From NCBI GenBank assembly GCA_014239435.1, contig JAAZYX010000003.1, forward strand, positions 1-64,000: DNA of 64,000 bases, in the 5' to 3' direction. How positions within the stretch are numbered: the first letter of the stretch is position 1; the number at the start of each line of letters is the position of its first letter. The notes beneath the pieces were generated by a model. It had not been told where the DNA came from. It worked only from the letters and a program-made list of their open reading frames with translations, and searched no databases. Source of the DNA: Fidelibacterota bacterium (lineage in GTDB: Bacteria; Fidelibacterota; Marinisomatia; Marinisomatales; TCS55). Of this stretch, positions 26,832-36,404 are shown one piece after another. The position numbers and the translations under genes are program-made.

Positions 26832-28688
26832 ATGAGGAAATCGCTAATAAATATTCTGGCTCTCGTCGTACTGTCAAGCTCATTCAGCTTTGCGCAGTTT
26901 CAAGACCCGGACCATTACTATTTGACAGATGTAAAAGTATTGTATAATAATTATCTCAGGGACTCAACCGCAAACCCAAGCTGGGCAGGCGGAAATGACA
27001 CTACCCTGAGCGCAGTTTGGGATTCCAATTATGTTACCAAGCTTCAGATGCATTGGCCGAATAAGGCCTATGCGTTGGCTGGGTCTGGAACTTCCCAGGA
27101 TATTGTCGCAGCAGATTCACTTGGGGAATTGTTTTACATAATTGAAACAGATGATTCGCTTTTAACCACTGCAAGTCTGGAAAATTATGGAGTAATGCTT
27201 CATATTCAATTAAACGCAGATGGGTCATCCTCTATTCCTCCCACAGGATATACGGCAACCTATCCCACGTTTCGGGACACGCTTTGTATCACGATTCCCA
27301 CCGTACCAACGGTGGATGATGCGCCGGTGCTCGATTGGACCGGTCCGGAGGAAATGACTGATTCTGACCTCTATGGCTGGGGTGTGTTAAACTCCGATGT
27401 GTTTGATTGGTTTGAGGCATTGACGTTCAACTCGACCACGGGTGAAATTGATTCAGTGAAACCCGCTAACTGGGGACTGGTAGAAGCATATTATGATGAT
27501 GCCGGTACAGCATATGATTCACTTAATTTCGAGTGGTATGCTATGGACGGACGCTGGCAGGATGGCGGCGGAGATGCTGGATATGATGATGACTCTACCA
27601 GCAATACATTTGGTGAATTGGACCGTATCCTTGGTGTAAGGCTAACCGGAGACACTTCCACAATCGCAGCAACTGCGGCCGCACTTACGCTTATGCAGAC
27701 ATACGGACTCGTGGATACATCCATTGAGGCTATCAATGTTTCAACTTCCTATCCGATGCTTGGCGGCAAAGGACAGGCAGCCGATGCAGATGGCGACGGT
27801 GACAATGATGATATTATTTTGCCACCTGCCTTAGGCGGTTCACTCACACACGCTTACTATTTTAATCCAACCGGAGATGACGGCGAGCTCTTCTCGGGCG
27901 ATGAAGCCTTTGCTTCTACTGGATATTATTTCACAAAGAACTTCTTGGATGCTGCCGGCGGATTTGGATACGCTTTTACCGTTGCCATGACTGTCGCACC
28001 AACAGCCGGTGACTCGGCGTGGTTTTGGGCAGGTGCAGACTCTGTTTACCGTGCTTTCGGCGTTGCAGATGCCTACGCCGCGATCTACGCTGCATCCACG
28101 GCTGGCACCATGAGTGGATTGGTTTCAAGTCTAGTTTTATACGGAGAAGCATACACAGACGCGGTAGCAACTATCGCCGCTGCCGGTCCGGTTTATACTC
28201 TTGGAACACTCGCTGCCGTTGGCGTAGATGTTAATGACTCCGATCACGATATGGATTTATACATAGGCGGAACCAATACCGACGGTCGTCTCATATTTGA
28301 GCTTGATGATAGTCCGGCGTGTTTCCCGATTTACCAAGCCAGATCAGTTGACGGTACATTCGTGAAATACAGTTTGCTTGAGGTGGATTCTGATCTCAGC
28401 AATGTTCCGATGAAGTTTGAGGTACACGATAACTACCCGAACCCGTTTAACCCTGTTACAACTATTCGCTTCGATTTAGCTGAAGCAAACCGGACAAAAG
28501 TAACAGTGTGGAATATTCTCGGACAGCATGTGAATACGCTGTATGTGGGCGACCTGCAGGCAGGATCCCATAAACTTCACTTTAACGGAATGGACCGCAG
28601 CGGTCAAGCGCTGGCCAGCGGTGTGTATTTCTACAAAGTGGAATCTGGACAATTCACTGCAACCAAGAAAATGATGATGCTGAAATAA
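26832..28688 (+). CDS. Secreted protein with C-terminal sorting domain
   Basis: A 618-residue secreted protein. The signal peptide is MRKSLINILALVVLSSSFSFAQ, after the ATG at 26832, which follows a good Shine-Dalgarno (GGAGG). The body is Asp/Thr-rich with no recognised catalytic domain; it contains a calcium-loop-like DADGDGDNDD near residue 320. The last 85 residues form a sorting domain of the type A C-terminal target family: NYPNPFNPVTTIRFDLAE, WNILGQHV and ASGVYFYKVESG. That domain directs proteins to the outer surface through type IX secretion or an analogous route in FCB bacteria. It lies 77 bp before the TonB receptor gene, so the two may be a functional pair. Confidence 0.85.
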   Translation: MRKSLINILALVVLSSSFSFAQFQDPDHYYLTDVKVLYNNYLRDSTANPSWAGGNDTTLSAVWDSNYVTKLQMHWPNKAYALAGSGTSQDIVAADSLGELFYIIETDDSLLTTASLENYGVMLHIQLNADGSSSIPPTGYTATYPTFRDTLCITIPTVPTVDDAPVLDWTGPEEMTDSDLYGWGVLNSDVFDWFEALTFNSTTGEIDSVKPANWGLVEAYYDDAGTAYDSLNFEWYAMDGRWQDGGGDAGYDDDSTSNTFGELDRILGVRLTGDTSTIAATAAALTLMQTYGLVDTSIEAINVSTSYPMLGGKGQAADADGDGDNDDIILPPALGGSLTHAYYFNPTGDDGELFSGDEAFASTGYYFTKNFLDAAGGFGYAFTVAMTVAPTAGDSAWFWAGADSVYRAFGVADAYAAIYAASTAGTMSGLVSSLVLYGEAYTDAVATIAAAGPVYTLGTLAAVGVDVNDSDHDMDLYIGGTNTDGRLIFELDDSPACFPIYQARSVDGTFVKYSLLEVDSDLSNVPMKFEVHDNYPNPFNPVTTIRFDLAEANRTKVTVWNILGQHVNTLYVGDLQAGSHKLHFNGMDRSGQALASGVYFYKVESGQFTATKKMMMLK

Positions 28689-28719
28689 TCCGCAGTCATC
28701 CACTTAGTTTATGTTGTAT

Positions 28720-28751
28720 CATCAGCTCCGTCAGAAATGGCGGGGCTGATG
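28720..28751 (+). terminator. Hairpin between the secreted protein and the TonB receptor
   Basis: CATCAGCTCCG (28720-28730) pairs with CGGGGCTGATG (28741-28751) around a 10-nt loop, with one G-U pair. There is no T-run, so it is a weak terminator or an mRNA-stability structure that may set different expression of the two genes. Confidence 0.45.
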
Positions 28752-28765
28752 TATATTAGGACCAT

Positions 28766-31700
28766 ATGAAACACCTGCTAACAACCTTCATCCTCGGGCT
28801 TTCCCTTCTTTCCGCCCAAAGTGGTTTTGTAAAAGGACTTGTAACAGATGCAGATCGAGATGAGGCTCTCATCGGCGCAAATGTTATAATCAAAGGATTG
28901 GGGATCGGCTCTGCGACAGATTTCAATGGAGAATATTTTCTCAATAATGTGCCACCGGGAGAACATACTTTAACCGTTTCTTATATAGGATATGAATCAA
29001 AAGAAGCATCCATTACAGTAGAAGCATCCTTAACAACTGTCATGAATATTGAGCTTCTTCCGGAAGCCATCGAAATGGAAACGTATGTTGTAACGGCGTC
29101 CCGGCGCAGGGAAAAAGTTCAGGATGCTCCTGCGGCAATTACCGTTGTTACCCAAAGAGAAATCCGCCGAGAAAGCAATACCAACCTTGGCGATTATCTG
29201 AAATCCATAAAAGGCGTAGACTTCACCCAATCCGGCGTTGACAGCTATAATATGTCTGCCCGCGGATTTAACAGTTCCCTGGCGTCTCGTTTACTAACCC
29301 TCGTTGACGGCCGTATTGCAGCCGTTCCATCCCTTCGTGTAATTGCATACAATGTGATTCCGGTTTCCTTTGAAGATGTAAAACAGTTTGAAGTTGTGCT
29401 GGGCCCATCTTCTGCGCTGTACGGGCCCAATGCACACAGCGGAGTTTTGAATATTATAACCTCCCCTCCGAAAGAATCGATTGGCACCTCCTTTAATATG
29501 CAGACCGGAATCCTTGCTCAGCGGAACGGTGAACCCCTTGTAAAAGCAACCGTACGACATGCCAGCGCTTATGGGAATTTTGGGATTAAAGTATCCGGTG
29601 TGGCAATGAAAGCGATGGATTGGGTACATTACAACAATGATGAATATCAAGGGCATGAACCCGGATTATTAGGCTGGTATTCGCTAACACGTGACGGAAT
29701 TGATAACAATAATAATAATGGTTCCGAACGTGACAATCCCCGATTCACTAAAGAATTTCTGGAAGAAATATCCGTAGGCGAAATTCCTAAAAATGGTATC
29801 GATGATAATAATAATGGTTTTATAGATGAAGATTTATCCATGTACACAGACGATAATGGAAATGGAATATGGGATTCGGGAGAATACGGATTCATGTTCG
29901 CTGACGGCATTAAAAATCGCCGGGCCATCGGAGTAGAAACCGGCAATCCGTTCGTAACGCAGGAAATGATAGATCTTGCTGTTGACGAAACCTACAATCG
30001 CCTTTGCGTGGACGGGGAAAATGTTTCAGTATATTCCGGAAACTGCACCGGTGTTGTCCTTTGGTTTTTGGATGATTCTGACTTAAACAGAGCCTACAAA
30101 GACGGGATAGACAACGATGGCGATGGCCTCATTGACGAAAGTATTGATACGGGGATTGATGAAGCGTCCGAACTATTTTTCGATGGATTTGATAATGATG
30201 GGGACGGCGAGATTGATGAAGATGATGAATACGATCCCAATAAATGGCTCGGTCGTTTTGAAGATTATTATGGAGTGGATGACACGCTTGACCTCAGTAC
30301 CAGAGGTTTTGGGTTTGGCGAATATACGTATAGCGGGAACGGGAATATCATTTTTGACACGAATAAAGACGGTGTATTTGGAGGCGAAGGTGATTTCCAA
30401 ATCCAATATGATCCCGAACGTCCAAGATGGATAAAGGACTCAAACAATGACGGGATTGATGATTTTCCGGATTTCCGTGTTGAAAATTACCGGTACGATA
30501 TCAGAACAGATTGGGATCCGCATTCCGAATTGAATGTCAGCCTTGCGCATGGCCTCGCCTTTGCTAGAAACATCAATCTCACCGGCATTGCCCGCTACCT
30601 AGCAGATGGATGGATTTATCGCTATTACCAAAGCCGAATTCGGTGGAAGAATTTTTTCCTTCAAACGTACATGAATAGCAGTTATGCCGGCGATCCCGGA
30701 GTGGATTTAAATGGAGACGGGATTTTTGATTCCGGGTCTCCTACGCGGAATCTCGCTACCGGAGGAACGATCTTTGATGAGTCCATTCAATTCAGCGCAC
30801 AGTTTCAGCACATGATTGAAGCATTCGACGGGGATTTTCGATTCGTATGGGGAGTGGATTATTTTATGACACGCCCGGACACTCGCGGTTCAATTTTAGC
30901 GGATAACAAAGGTACTGACCGCCGCGACAACAACGGAAACGGTGAGGCCGGCTCTCCAATAAGTTATTCGGATGATAATATAAATTATGTCTGGGATGCC
31001 GGCAGAGAACAATTCCTGGATTTTGATGTCATGAATTATGATTCCACTTTCCCCGGCGGTGATACCATTTATGTTGACGATGCGATCGGGGCTATCGCTG
31101 ACGGAATTGACAATGACGGTGACGGACTCATTGATGAAGGGATTGATGAGAAGGATGAGGACAACCGCTATGTCGTAAATGAACTTGGGGCTTATTATCA
31201 GATAAACTGGAAAATAAATGACAAAGTGGAACTCATTCAGGCTACACGATTTGACGCGCATGATCGGCTTACAGACTTAATCGAATTCAATAATCAAGAT
31301 AAAGATTATAACCCATTCAATTGGGCATTTAACTGGGACAAACAAGATGGAATTCAGATGTCCCCCAAAATTGGTTTTGCATACAAACCGATGGAAAATC
31401 AGAATTATCGCCTGACGTGGGCAAAAGCATTTAATACGCCTTCCAACCAAGCTCTTTTTCTGGATATTTTTGTAACTCGAGTTGCCACATTTCGAGTATT
31501 TGCCAAAGGCGCATACGGTGGATATAATTTCCCAAGGACTGCCTCTGGCGGAGTATATTGGAAAGACCCTTATGCCAGCGCTGGATCGGATTACGCTCCT
31601 GTAGATACATCAAATCATGTATTGTACTACCCTTCAGTTGATCCGCGATTCAATGGATATTTTCTCGATGAGCTTCCCAATCTTGGTTCCATAAAACCGG

Positions 31701-32443
31701 AAATTGTTCACACAACCGAGTTTGGATATAAAGGTCGGCTTTTGCAAAACCTATACGGCACATTGGATGTATATTTAAGCCACTACAATTCTTTTGTGAG
31801 TCCCGTAATGTTTATTACACCGCTGGTATTGGAAAGAGATGTTTTTCAGGATTACAATGAGGATGGAATCGGCGCAAACAATTATCCTGGAGCAATTACC
31901 GATCAAGCGGATTATGATGAAGCACTTCGAAGATGGCGGAGTTATATCGAAGGTGTAACTGCATTAGACACCACAGCCGGGCTGAATCCTCCTGTTGTTG
32001 TGGGATATGTAAATTATGGTGAAGTTGATATGGGCGGTCTTGATATGAGTCTGACATGGTTTCTCAACCGGGATTTATCATTCAACCTAAACTATTCATT
32101 TATGAGTATTACGGATTTCATCAACCCAATAACGGGTGGGAAAGACCCGATTAATGCTCCTAAAAACAAAGGCGGTTTCAAACTCCAGTATGATCCGAGA
32201 AACAAGAATTATACCTTATCTCTTAATGCAAGATATGTTGACTCATTTCCGTGGTCTTCGGGTATTTATTTTGGGCAGATTGGGCCTTATGTAATTGCAG
32301 ACATCCATGCACAATACAAACTCAATGAGAATCTAAAGATTTACTTTTCTGTTGCTAATCTATTCAATCAATATCATGTTGAAATCATAGGTGGGCCAAG
32401 ACTTGGTAGGATGGCATCTCTGAGAATTCAGGCTGCGCTATAA
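28766..32443 (+). CDS. TonB-dependent receptor with CarboxypepD_reg-like domain and calcium-loop insertions
   Basis: A 1225-residue outer-membrane receptor. A signal peptide (about 1-18) is followed by a carboxypeptidase-regulatory-like domain (about 20-105: VKGLVTDADRDEALIGANVII to IELLPEAIEMETYVVTASRR). Then comes a plug domain (about 115-235; ALYGPNAHSGVLNII) and a long barrel ending ADIHAQYKLNENLKIYFSVANLFNQYHVEI. Unusual for the family are repeated DxDxDG-like calcium loops in the extracellular part: DGIDNNNNNGSE near 310, DGIDNDGDGLIDE near 446 and again near 778, and DGFDNDGDGEIDEDDEYD near 470. The substrate is unknown. A bidirectional terminator follows at 32450-32472. Confidence 0.92.
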   Translation: MKHLLTTFILGLSLLSAQSGFVKGLVTDADRDEALIGANVIIKGLGIGSATDFNGEYFLNNVPPGEHTLTVSYIGYESKEASITVEASLTTVMNIELLPEAIEMETYVVTASRRREKVQDAPAAITVVTQREIRRESNTNLGDYLKSIKGVDFTQSGVDSYNMSARGFNSSLASRLLTLVDGRIAAVPSLRVIAYNVIPVSFEDVKQFEVVLGPSSALYGPNAHSGVLNIITSPPKESIGTSFNMQTGILAQRNGEPLVKATVRHASAYGNFGIKVSGVAMKAMDWVHYNNDEYQGHEPGLLGWYSLTRDGIDNNNNNGSERDNPRFTKEFLEEISVGEIPKNGIDDNNNGFIDEDLSMYTDDNGNGIWDSGEYGFMFADGIKNRRAIGVETGNPFVTQEMIDLAVDETYNRLCVDGENVSVYSGNCTGVVLWFLDDSDLNRAYKDGIDNDGDGLIDESIDTGIDEASELFFDGFDNDGDGEIDEDDEYDPNKWLGRFEDYYGVDDTLDLSTRGFGFGEYTYSGNGNIIFDTNKDGVFGGEGDFQIQYDPERPRWIKDSNNDGIDDFPDFRVENYRYDIRTDWDPHSELNVSLAHGLAFARNINLTGIARYLADGWIYRYYQSRIRWKNFFLQTYMNSSYAGDPGVDLNGDGIFDSGSPTRNLATGGTIFDESIQFSAQFQHMIEAFDGDFRFVWGVDYFMTRPDTRGSILADNKGTDRRDNNGNGEAGSPISYSDDNINYVWDAGREQFLDFDVMNYDSTFPGGDTIYVDDAIGAIADGIDNDGDGLIDEGIDEKDEDNRYVVNELGAYYQINWKINDKVELIQATRFDAHDRLTDLIEFNNQDKDYNPFNWAFNWDKQDGIQMSPKIGFAYKPMENQNYRLTWAKAFNTPSNQALFLDIFVTRVATFRVFAKGAYGGYNFPRTASGGVYWKDPYASAGSDYAPVDTSNHVLYYPSVDPRFNGYFLDELPNLGSIKPEIVHTTEFGYKGRLLQNLYGTLDVYLSHYNSFVSPVMFITPLVLERDVFQDYNEDGIGANNYPGAITDQADYDEALRRWRSYIEGVTALDTTAGLNPPVVVGYVNYGEVDMGGLDMSLTWFLNRDLSFNLNYSFMSITDFINPITGGKDPINAPKNKGGFKLQYDPRNKNYTLSLNARYVDSFPWSSGIYFGQIGPYVIADIHAQYKLNENLKIYFSVANLFNQYHVEIIGGPRLGRMASLRIQAAL

Positions 32444-32449
32444 AACAAA

Positions 32450-32472
32450 AAAGCCTCCGATTGGGAGGCTTT
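32450..32472. terminator. Bidirectional terminator between convergent genes
   Basis: AAAGCCTCC (32450-32458) pairs with GGAGGCTTT (32464-32472). On the minus strand it is followed by a run of T (TTTTTTGTTTT), a strong terminator for the DUF3467 operon. On the plus strand it closes the TonB receptor transcript. Confidence 0.8.
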
Positions 32473-32480
32473 AGCAAATA

Positions 32481-32804
32481 TTAATTCGGAAGAGACTCTT
32501 CCGGCGGTTTCACATCAAAATCGGTAAATCCCCCTTGTGCCGGTGAAGTCACTTCACCATACTTTGATTCAAATTTTTCGAGGTTGTCTTTCAAAGCTAA
32601 CAAAAAAGATTTAGCGTGAGGCGGGGCCATAATAATACGTGAATGCACTTTTGCTTTCGCAACACCGGGAAGCAGCCGAGTGAAATCCATTACAAATTCT
32701 GCGGGTGAATGGGTAACGACAACAAAATTGGAATATTCACCACCGCTAACATTTTCATCCAATTCGATATTGATCTGCTGAACCTTTTTTTTCTTATCGC
32801 TCAT
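32481..32804 (-). CDS. DUF3467 domain protein
   Basis: A 107-residue protein of the DUF3467 family: INIELDENVSGGEYSNFV, VTHSPAEFVMDFTRLLPG, and HAKSFLLALKDNLEKFE. The start MSDKKKKVQQIN at 32804 is chosen; the longer in-frame reading to 32945 runs through a highly basic stretch that overlaps the upstream gene. The function is unknown. Its last gene position in the operon 33895-32481 suggests cotranscription with the zinc-ribbon gene. Confidence 0.75.
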   Translation of the reverse strand: MSDKKKKVQQINIELDENVSGGEYSNFVVVTHSPAEFVMDFTRLLPGVAKAKVHSRIIMAPPHAKSFLLALKDNLEKFESKYGEVTSPAQGGFTDFDVKPPEESLPN

Positions 32805-32817
32805 GGGGTTTCCCTTT

Positions 32818-33222
32818 CTACTTCTTATCCTTGTACTTACGACTGTTAAATTCTTCCCAGTCTTCTTCAATCCCCTTGAACTCTTCGTAATCAACAACTT
32901 TCTTTTCCTTTTCCTGTTCACGGCTTTTCTGCTGCACCATTTCATTTTCGAAAAGACTGAAGGTTTCTTTCCTCTTTTCGAAATGGGCAGGATCTACATC
33001 TTCTTCATCAGCCGGATCGAGGCGCTCAATATCTTCACTGTAAACATCTGCGTCAAAGAAGTCAAGATCTTCAACGATTCCGTTCGTCATTAGGTACTCC
33101 AGAAAATCGAGATGTTTTCGGTCGCGCAAATCATTCTTGCAGGTTCTGCAAGTCAGCGACTCTTTCAGATCGATTTCCTCAAGAGTACTTTCGCAAATGG
33201 GGCAAATAATTCCTTCTAACAT
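32818..33222 (-). CDS. Zinc-ribbon-like hypothetical protein
   Basis: A 134-residue protein with two CxxC motifs at the N-terminus, in IICPICESTLEE and LTCRTCKNDLRD, which would form a zinc ribbon. The rest is highly acidic and then charged, probably helical or disordered (AEEEDVDPAHFEKRKETF and EDWEEFNSRKYKDKK regions). It has no signal or membrane segment and I do not recognise the family. It lies 13 bp upstream of the DUF3467 gene on the same strand. Confidence 0.65.
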   Translation of the reverse strand: MLEGIICPICESTLEEIDLKESLTCRTCKNDLRDRKHLDFLEYLMTNGIVEDLDFFDADVYSEDIERLDPADEEDVDPAHFEKRKETFSLFENEMVQQKSREQEKEKKVVDYEEFKGIEEDWEEFNSRKYKDKK

Positions 33223-33346
33223 ATCTAAAATATCCTAAAATTGCGCGAGAATATAATCGAAGCCATAGGTCTCGTCAATAGGTTTATTAAAGTTTTTTTA
33301 ATCTTTGCTACTTTTTATTTCTCCGACGACAAAGCGGTTATTGAAT

Positions 33347-33895
33347 TTATAAACCTAATAATTTTTGAATTCGAAGATAGCCCATTTCGATAAAATCTTC
33401 TTTATCACGCTCAATAAAAACATTAAAAAACGGTTCCTTTCCTTCCGATTGAAATCCAATTCTGAGGTGTGCCTCCGATGCGCCAATAAGCTGTGCTGTC
33501 AGCGGATGAAATCCAGGATTTAAATCAACAGCTGCATCAAAATTTCTGGATAATATTCGACGGACTGCAGAAGATTTTAACAACCCAAACCGGTTAACAT
33601 CGGTATTGGAATACCCTCGAAAATCATCCGCTAATTCCGTATCAAGATTATTCCGGTTTATCTCGTCTCCCACAACGCGAAGTGTAATATGCCCTGCTTG
33701 CCCGATGGAATTTTTTAATGCCCGAATGAATGCCACCGCAACTCTGCGTTGTTCTTCTGGGTTGGGAATTGCGATGAGTAAAGACGAAATTCCCGATTCA
33801 TCTTTAGAAATCGTTAGTTTTTTAGATGCCCTGTTCTGAGCCTGTTTTATGCTTGCCAGACGCAGCGCCATTCGAGTTTTAAGAGGCAGTTTCAT
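33347..33895 (-). CDS. Hypothetical protein, distantly glycosyltransferase-like (DUF6913-like)
   Basis: A 182-residue soluble protein with a basic N-terminal region (MKLPLKTRMALRLASIKQ) and a Rossmann-like layout. The segment AVDLNPGFHPLTAQLIGASEAHLRIGFQSEG resembles the N-terminal half of ADP-heptose-type glycosyltransferases and the Bacteroidota family DUF6913. The protein is too short to be a full glycosyltransferase, and the C-terminal half of that fold is missing. No catalytic residues can be assigned. It lies 124 bp upstream of the zinc-ribbon gene. Confidence 0.5.
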   Translation of the reverse strand: MKLPLKTRMALRLASIKQAQNRASKKLTISKDESGISSLLIAIPNPEEQRRVAVAFIRALKNSIGQAGHITLRVVGDEINRNNLDTELADDFRGYSNTDVNRFGLLKSSAVRRILSRNFDAAVDLNPGFHPLTAQLIGASEAHLRIGFQSEGKEPFFNVFIERDKEDFIEMGYLRIQKLLGL

Positions 33896-34000
33896 CCTCT
33901 AATATACCTTTCTCACAACAAGTAACCTGTGTAGTTTTCCCTTAATATGAACGAAATGAACATCGGAAAATAAAGTTTTTATTCATTCAAGACATAAAAA

Positions 34001-34738
34001 ATGAACATCAGCAAAAAATGGCTTTGGGGCGGATTCGGATGGGTGCTCGGCGGACCGATCGGCGGAATTCTGGGTTATACTCTTGCATCCATGTCAGAGG
34101 GAAGCGGTCAACAGAGCGGCTATAGGTATCAAACCGGAAGGCAGATGCCCAATACACAGCAGGGTGATTTTATCGTATCTCTTCTTGTCCTTTTGGCAGC
34201 TGTACTGAAAGCGGACAACGAGCTTTTAAAATCAGAACTCAATTATGTAAAACAGTTTCTGGTACAGCAGTTTTCAGCAAATCAGGCTCAGGAATACATG
34301 ACCCTATTCAAGGATATCCTGAAACAGGATTATCCTTTGAAGGATGTGTGCAGGCAAATTCAAAGGTCTATGGACCATCCGAGCCGATTGGAATTAATCC
34401 ATGTATTATTCGGACTTTCCAAAGCAGACGGCCATATTCATCTATCAGAAGTAGAGATGATAAACAGGATAGCAAATTACCTGAATGTGAATGCAAAAGA
34501 TTTTGCTTCGATTAAGGCTATGTTTATCGGCGATGTGGACAGCGCGTATACTATTCTGGAAATAACCCCTTCCGCAACGGAGACTGAAGTGAAAAAAGCG
34601 TACCGTAAAATGGCGACAAAATACCATCCGGATAAAGTGGGGCATTTGGGAAAAGACCTCATCAGTTTGGCGGAAGAAAAATTTAAAGCGGTGAATGACG
34701 CTTACCAGACCATAAAAAAAGAAAGGGGAATGAAATGA
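34001..34738 (+). CDS. TerB/J-domain co-chaperone (DjlA-like)
   Basis: A 245-residue protein. It starts with a glycine-rich, hydrophobic N-terminus (LWGGFGWVLGGPIGGILGYT) that may insert in the membrane. A TerB-like helical domain follows (about 48-168; ADNELLKSELNYVKQFL, SKADGHIHLSEVEMINRIA). The C-terminal J-domain (about 180-240) contains the HPD motif in KYHPDKV. DjlA-type proteins recruit DnaK to membrane-associated substrates. The gene's stop overlaps the start of the next small gene (ATGA). Confidence 0.85.
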   Translation: MNISKKWLWGGFGWVLGGPIGGILGYTLASMSEGSGQQSGYRYQTGRQMPNTQQGDFIVSLLVLLAAVLKADNELLKSELNYVKQFLVQQFSANQAQEYMTLFKDILKQDYPLKDVCRQIQRSMDHPSRLELIHVLFGLSKADGHIHLSEVEMINRIANYLNVNAKDFASIKAMFIGDVDSAYTILEITPSATETEVKKAYRKMATKYHPDKVGHLGKDLISLAEEKFKAVNDAYQTIKKERGMK

Positions 34739-34911
34739 ATTATTTTAAGAATAATCCGCATATACTTACTTGGATTTCCATGGGCGCACTCATCGCCATA
34801 ATTGGAAGACATATGGAACTGTCCTTGATAGAAATGGTGGTGTTTGGTGCCATATTTGGTCTGTATTCCGGGTCCCTCATTGTTACAGCTAAAATGGAAG
34901 CACAAAAATAA
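34735..34911 (+). CDS. Small two-segment membrane protein
   Basis: A 58-residue protein beginning MNYFKNNPHILTWISMGALI. Two hydrophobic segments lie at about 11-24 and 32-51, with a short tail ending KMEAQK. Its ATG overlaps the TGA of the J-domain gene (ATGA), and a purine-rich GAAAGGGGAA lies before it, so translation is likely coupled. I do not recognise the family. The coupling with a DjlA-like protein is the strongest sign that it is a real gene. Confidence 0.65.
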   Translation: MNYFKNNPHILTWISMGALIAIIGRHMELSLIEMVVFGAIFGLYSGSLIVTAKMEAQK

Positions 34912-34914
34912 TCC

Positions 34915-36402
34915 ATGACTGAAAAATCCGGCCAATTCCCGTACACCCGCGGAATCTATCCTAATATGTACAAAGAGCGTCTTTGGACTATGCGACAATA
35001 TGCAGGTTTTACGTCGGCAAAAGAATCCAACGAGCGGTACCGCTATTTGCTCGATCACGGCCAAACCGGTCTTTCGGTTGCTTTTGATCTGCCGACCCAA
35101 ATTGGTTACGACTCTGACCACAGCATGGCTTCGGGAGAAGTCGGCCGTGTGGGTGTTCCCATTTCCACCATTGAAGATATGGAAATGCTGCTGAAAGATA
35201 TTCCACTGGACAAGGTTTCCACCTCCATGACGATCAACGCAACGGCGCCGATATTATTGGCTCTTTATATCGCAGCTGCGGAAGCCCAAGGTATCGTCGC
35301 CGGCAAATTGCGCGGAACCATCCAAAATGATGTTTTAAAAGAATACATTGCCCGCGGAACCTATATTTATCCTCCAGATGCTTCTATGCGGTTGGTAACG
35401 GATATTTTCGACTTTTGCTCATCGCATGTTCCAAATTGGAATACCATTTCCATTTCCGGATATCACATTCGTGAAGCGGGATCCACGGCGGCGCAGGAAT
35501 TGGCATTTACCGTTGCAAACGGAATTGCCTACGTGCAGGCGGCAATCAATCGCGGATTGGATGTAAATACCTTTGGAAAACGATTGTCTTTCTTTTTCAA
35601 TGCGCATAATGATTTCCTGACAGAAATTGCAAAATTCAGGGCCGCGCGAAAACTGTGGGCCGCCATCATGAAGAATCGATTCCATGCGACAAATGAAAAA
35701 GCCATGATGTGCCGATTCCACACGCAGACAGGCGGTTCTACGCTTACTGCCCAACAGATTGATAACAATGTCGTCCGCACCACCATTCAGGCTTTTTCAG
35801 CCGTTTTGGGTGGAACGCAGTCGCTGCATACCAATTCGCGCGATGAAGCACTATCGCTCCCAACTGACGAAGCAGCCAAGTTGGCCCTTAGAACCCAGCA
35901 AATTATTGCCCATGAATCCGGAATTACGCAATTTGCAGATCCGCTCGGCGGCAGTGAGGTGATTGAAAAACTGACGTCCAACCTTGAAGAAGAAGCACTT
36001 GAGATTATCGCTAAAATAGATGAAATGGGCGGTGCGCTTTCGGCCATTGAAGCCGGTTGGATTCAGGATGAAATTGCACAAAGCGCCTACGAATATCAGA
36101 AAAAGGTGGATTCGAAAGAACAGGTAATTGTCGGCGTGAACCAATTTTCGGATGAGGATGAACCCGAGGTTGATATGCTGGAAATCAGCACCAAAGCGGA
36201 AGAAGAGCAAATAGCGAAGGTGAAAGCTTTTCGGGAAGCACGCGATTCTTCTGCCAGCGAGACGGCTTTGTCCCAACTAAAATCGAATGCCAAAGGGACG
36301 GACAACCTACTTCCCGCCATAATAGACTGCGTACGCAAGAAATGCACTTTGGGAGAAATCGCCGATTCTCTCAGAGAAATATTCGGCGAACACCAAGCCT
36401 GA
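34915..36402 (+). CDS. Acyl-CoA mutase large (catalytic) subunit, methylmalonyl-CoA mutase type
   Basis: A 495-residue TIM-barrel subunit of a B12-dependent acyl-CoA mutase. The family hallmarks are [53 protein letters not shown] and [17 protein letters not shown]. The C-terminal B12-binding domain is absent; it would be supplied by a separate small subunit that is not in this window. The carbon-skeleton substrate (methylmalonyl-CoA, isobutyryl-CoA or other) cannot be fixed from this subunit alone. It begins 3 bp after the small membrane protein and is followed at once by birA. Confidence 0.88.
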   Translation: MTEKSGQFPYTRGIYPNMYKERLWTMRQYAGFTSAKESNERYRYLLDHGQTGLSVAFDLPTQIGYDSDHSMASGEVGRVGVPISTIEDMEMLLKDIPLDKVSTSMTINATAPILLALYIAAAEAQGIVAGKLRGTIQNDVLKEYIARGTYIYPPDASMRLVTDIFDFCSSHVPNWNTISISGYHIREAGSTAAQELAFTVANGIAYVQAAINRGLDVNTFGKRLSFFFNAHNDFLTEIAKFRAARKLWAAIMKNRFHATNEKAMMCRFHTQTGGSTLTAQQIDNNVVRTTIQAFSAVLGGTQSLHTNSRDEALSLPTDEAAKLALRTQQIIAHESGITQFADPLGGSEVIEKLTSNLEEEALEIIAKIDEMGGALSAIEAGWIQDEIAQSAYEYQKKVDSKEQVIVGVNQFSDEDEPEVDMLEISTKAEEEQIAKVKAFREARDSSASETALSQLKSNAKGTDNLLPAIIDCVRKKCTLGEIADSLREIFGEHQA

Positions 36403-36404
36403 CC

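Noticed and set aside
32481-32945. Long form of the DUF3467 protein (154 residues)
   Set aside because: The extra N-terminus is highly basic, not family-like, and overlaps the upstream gene; a start with MSDKKKK at 32804 fits.
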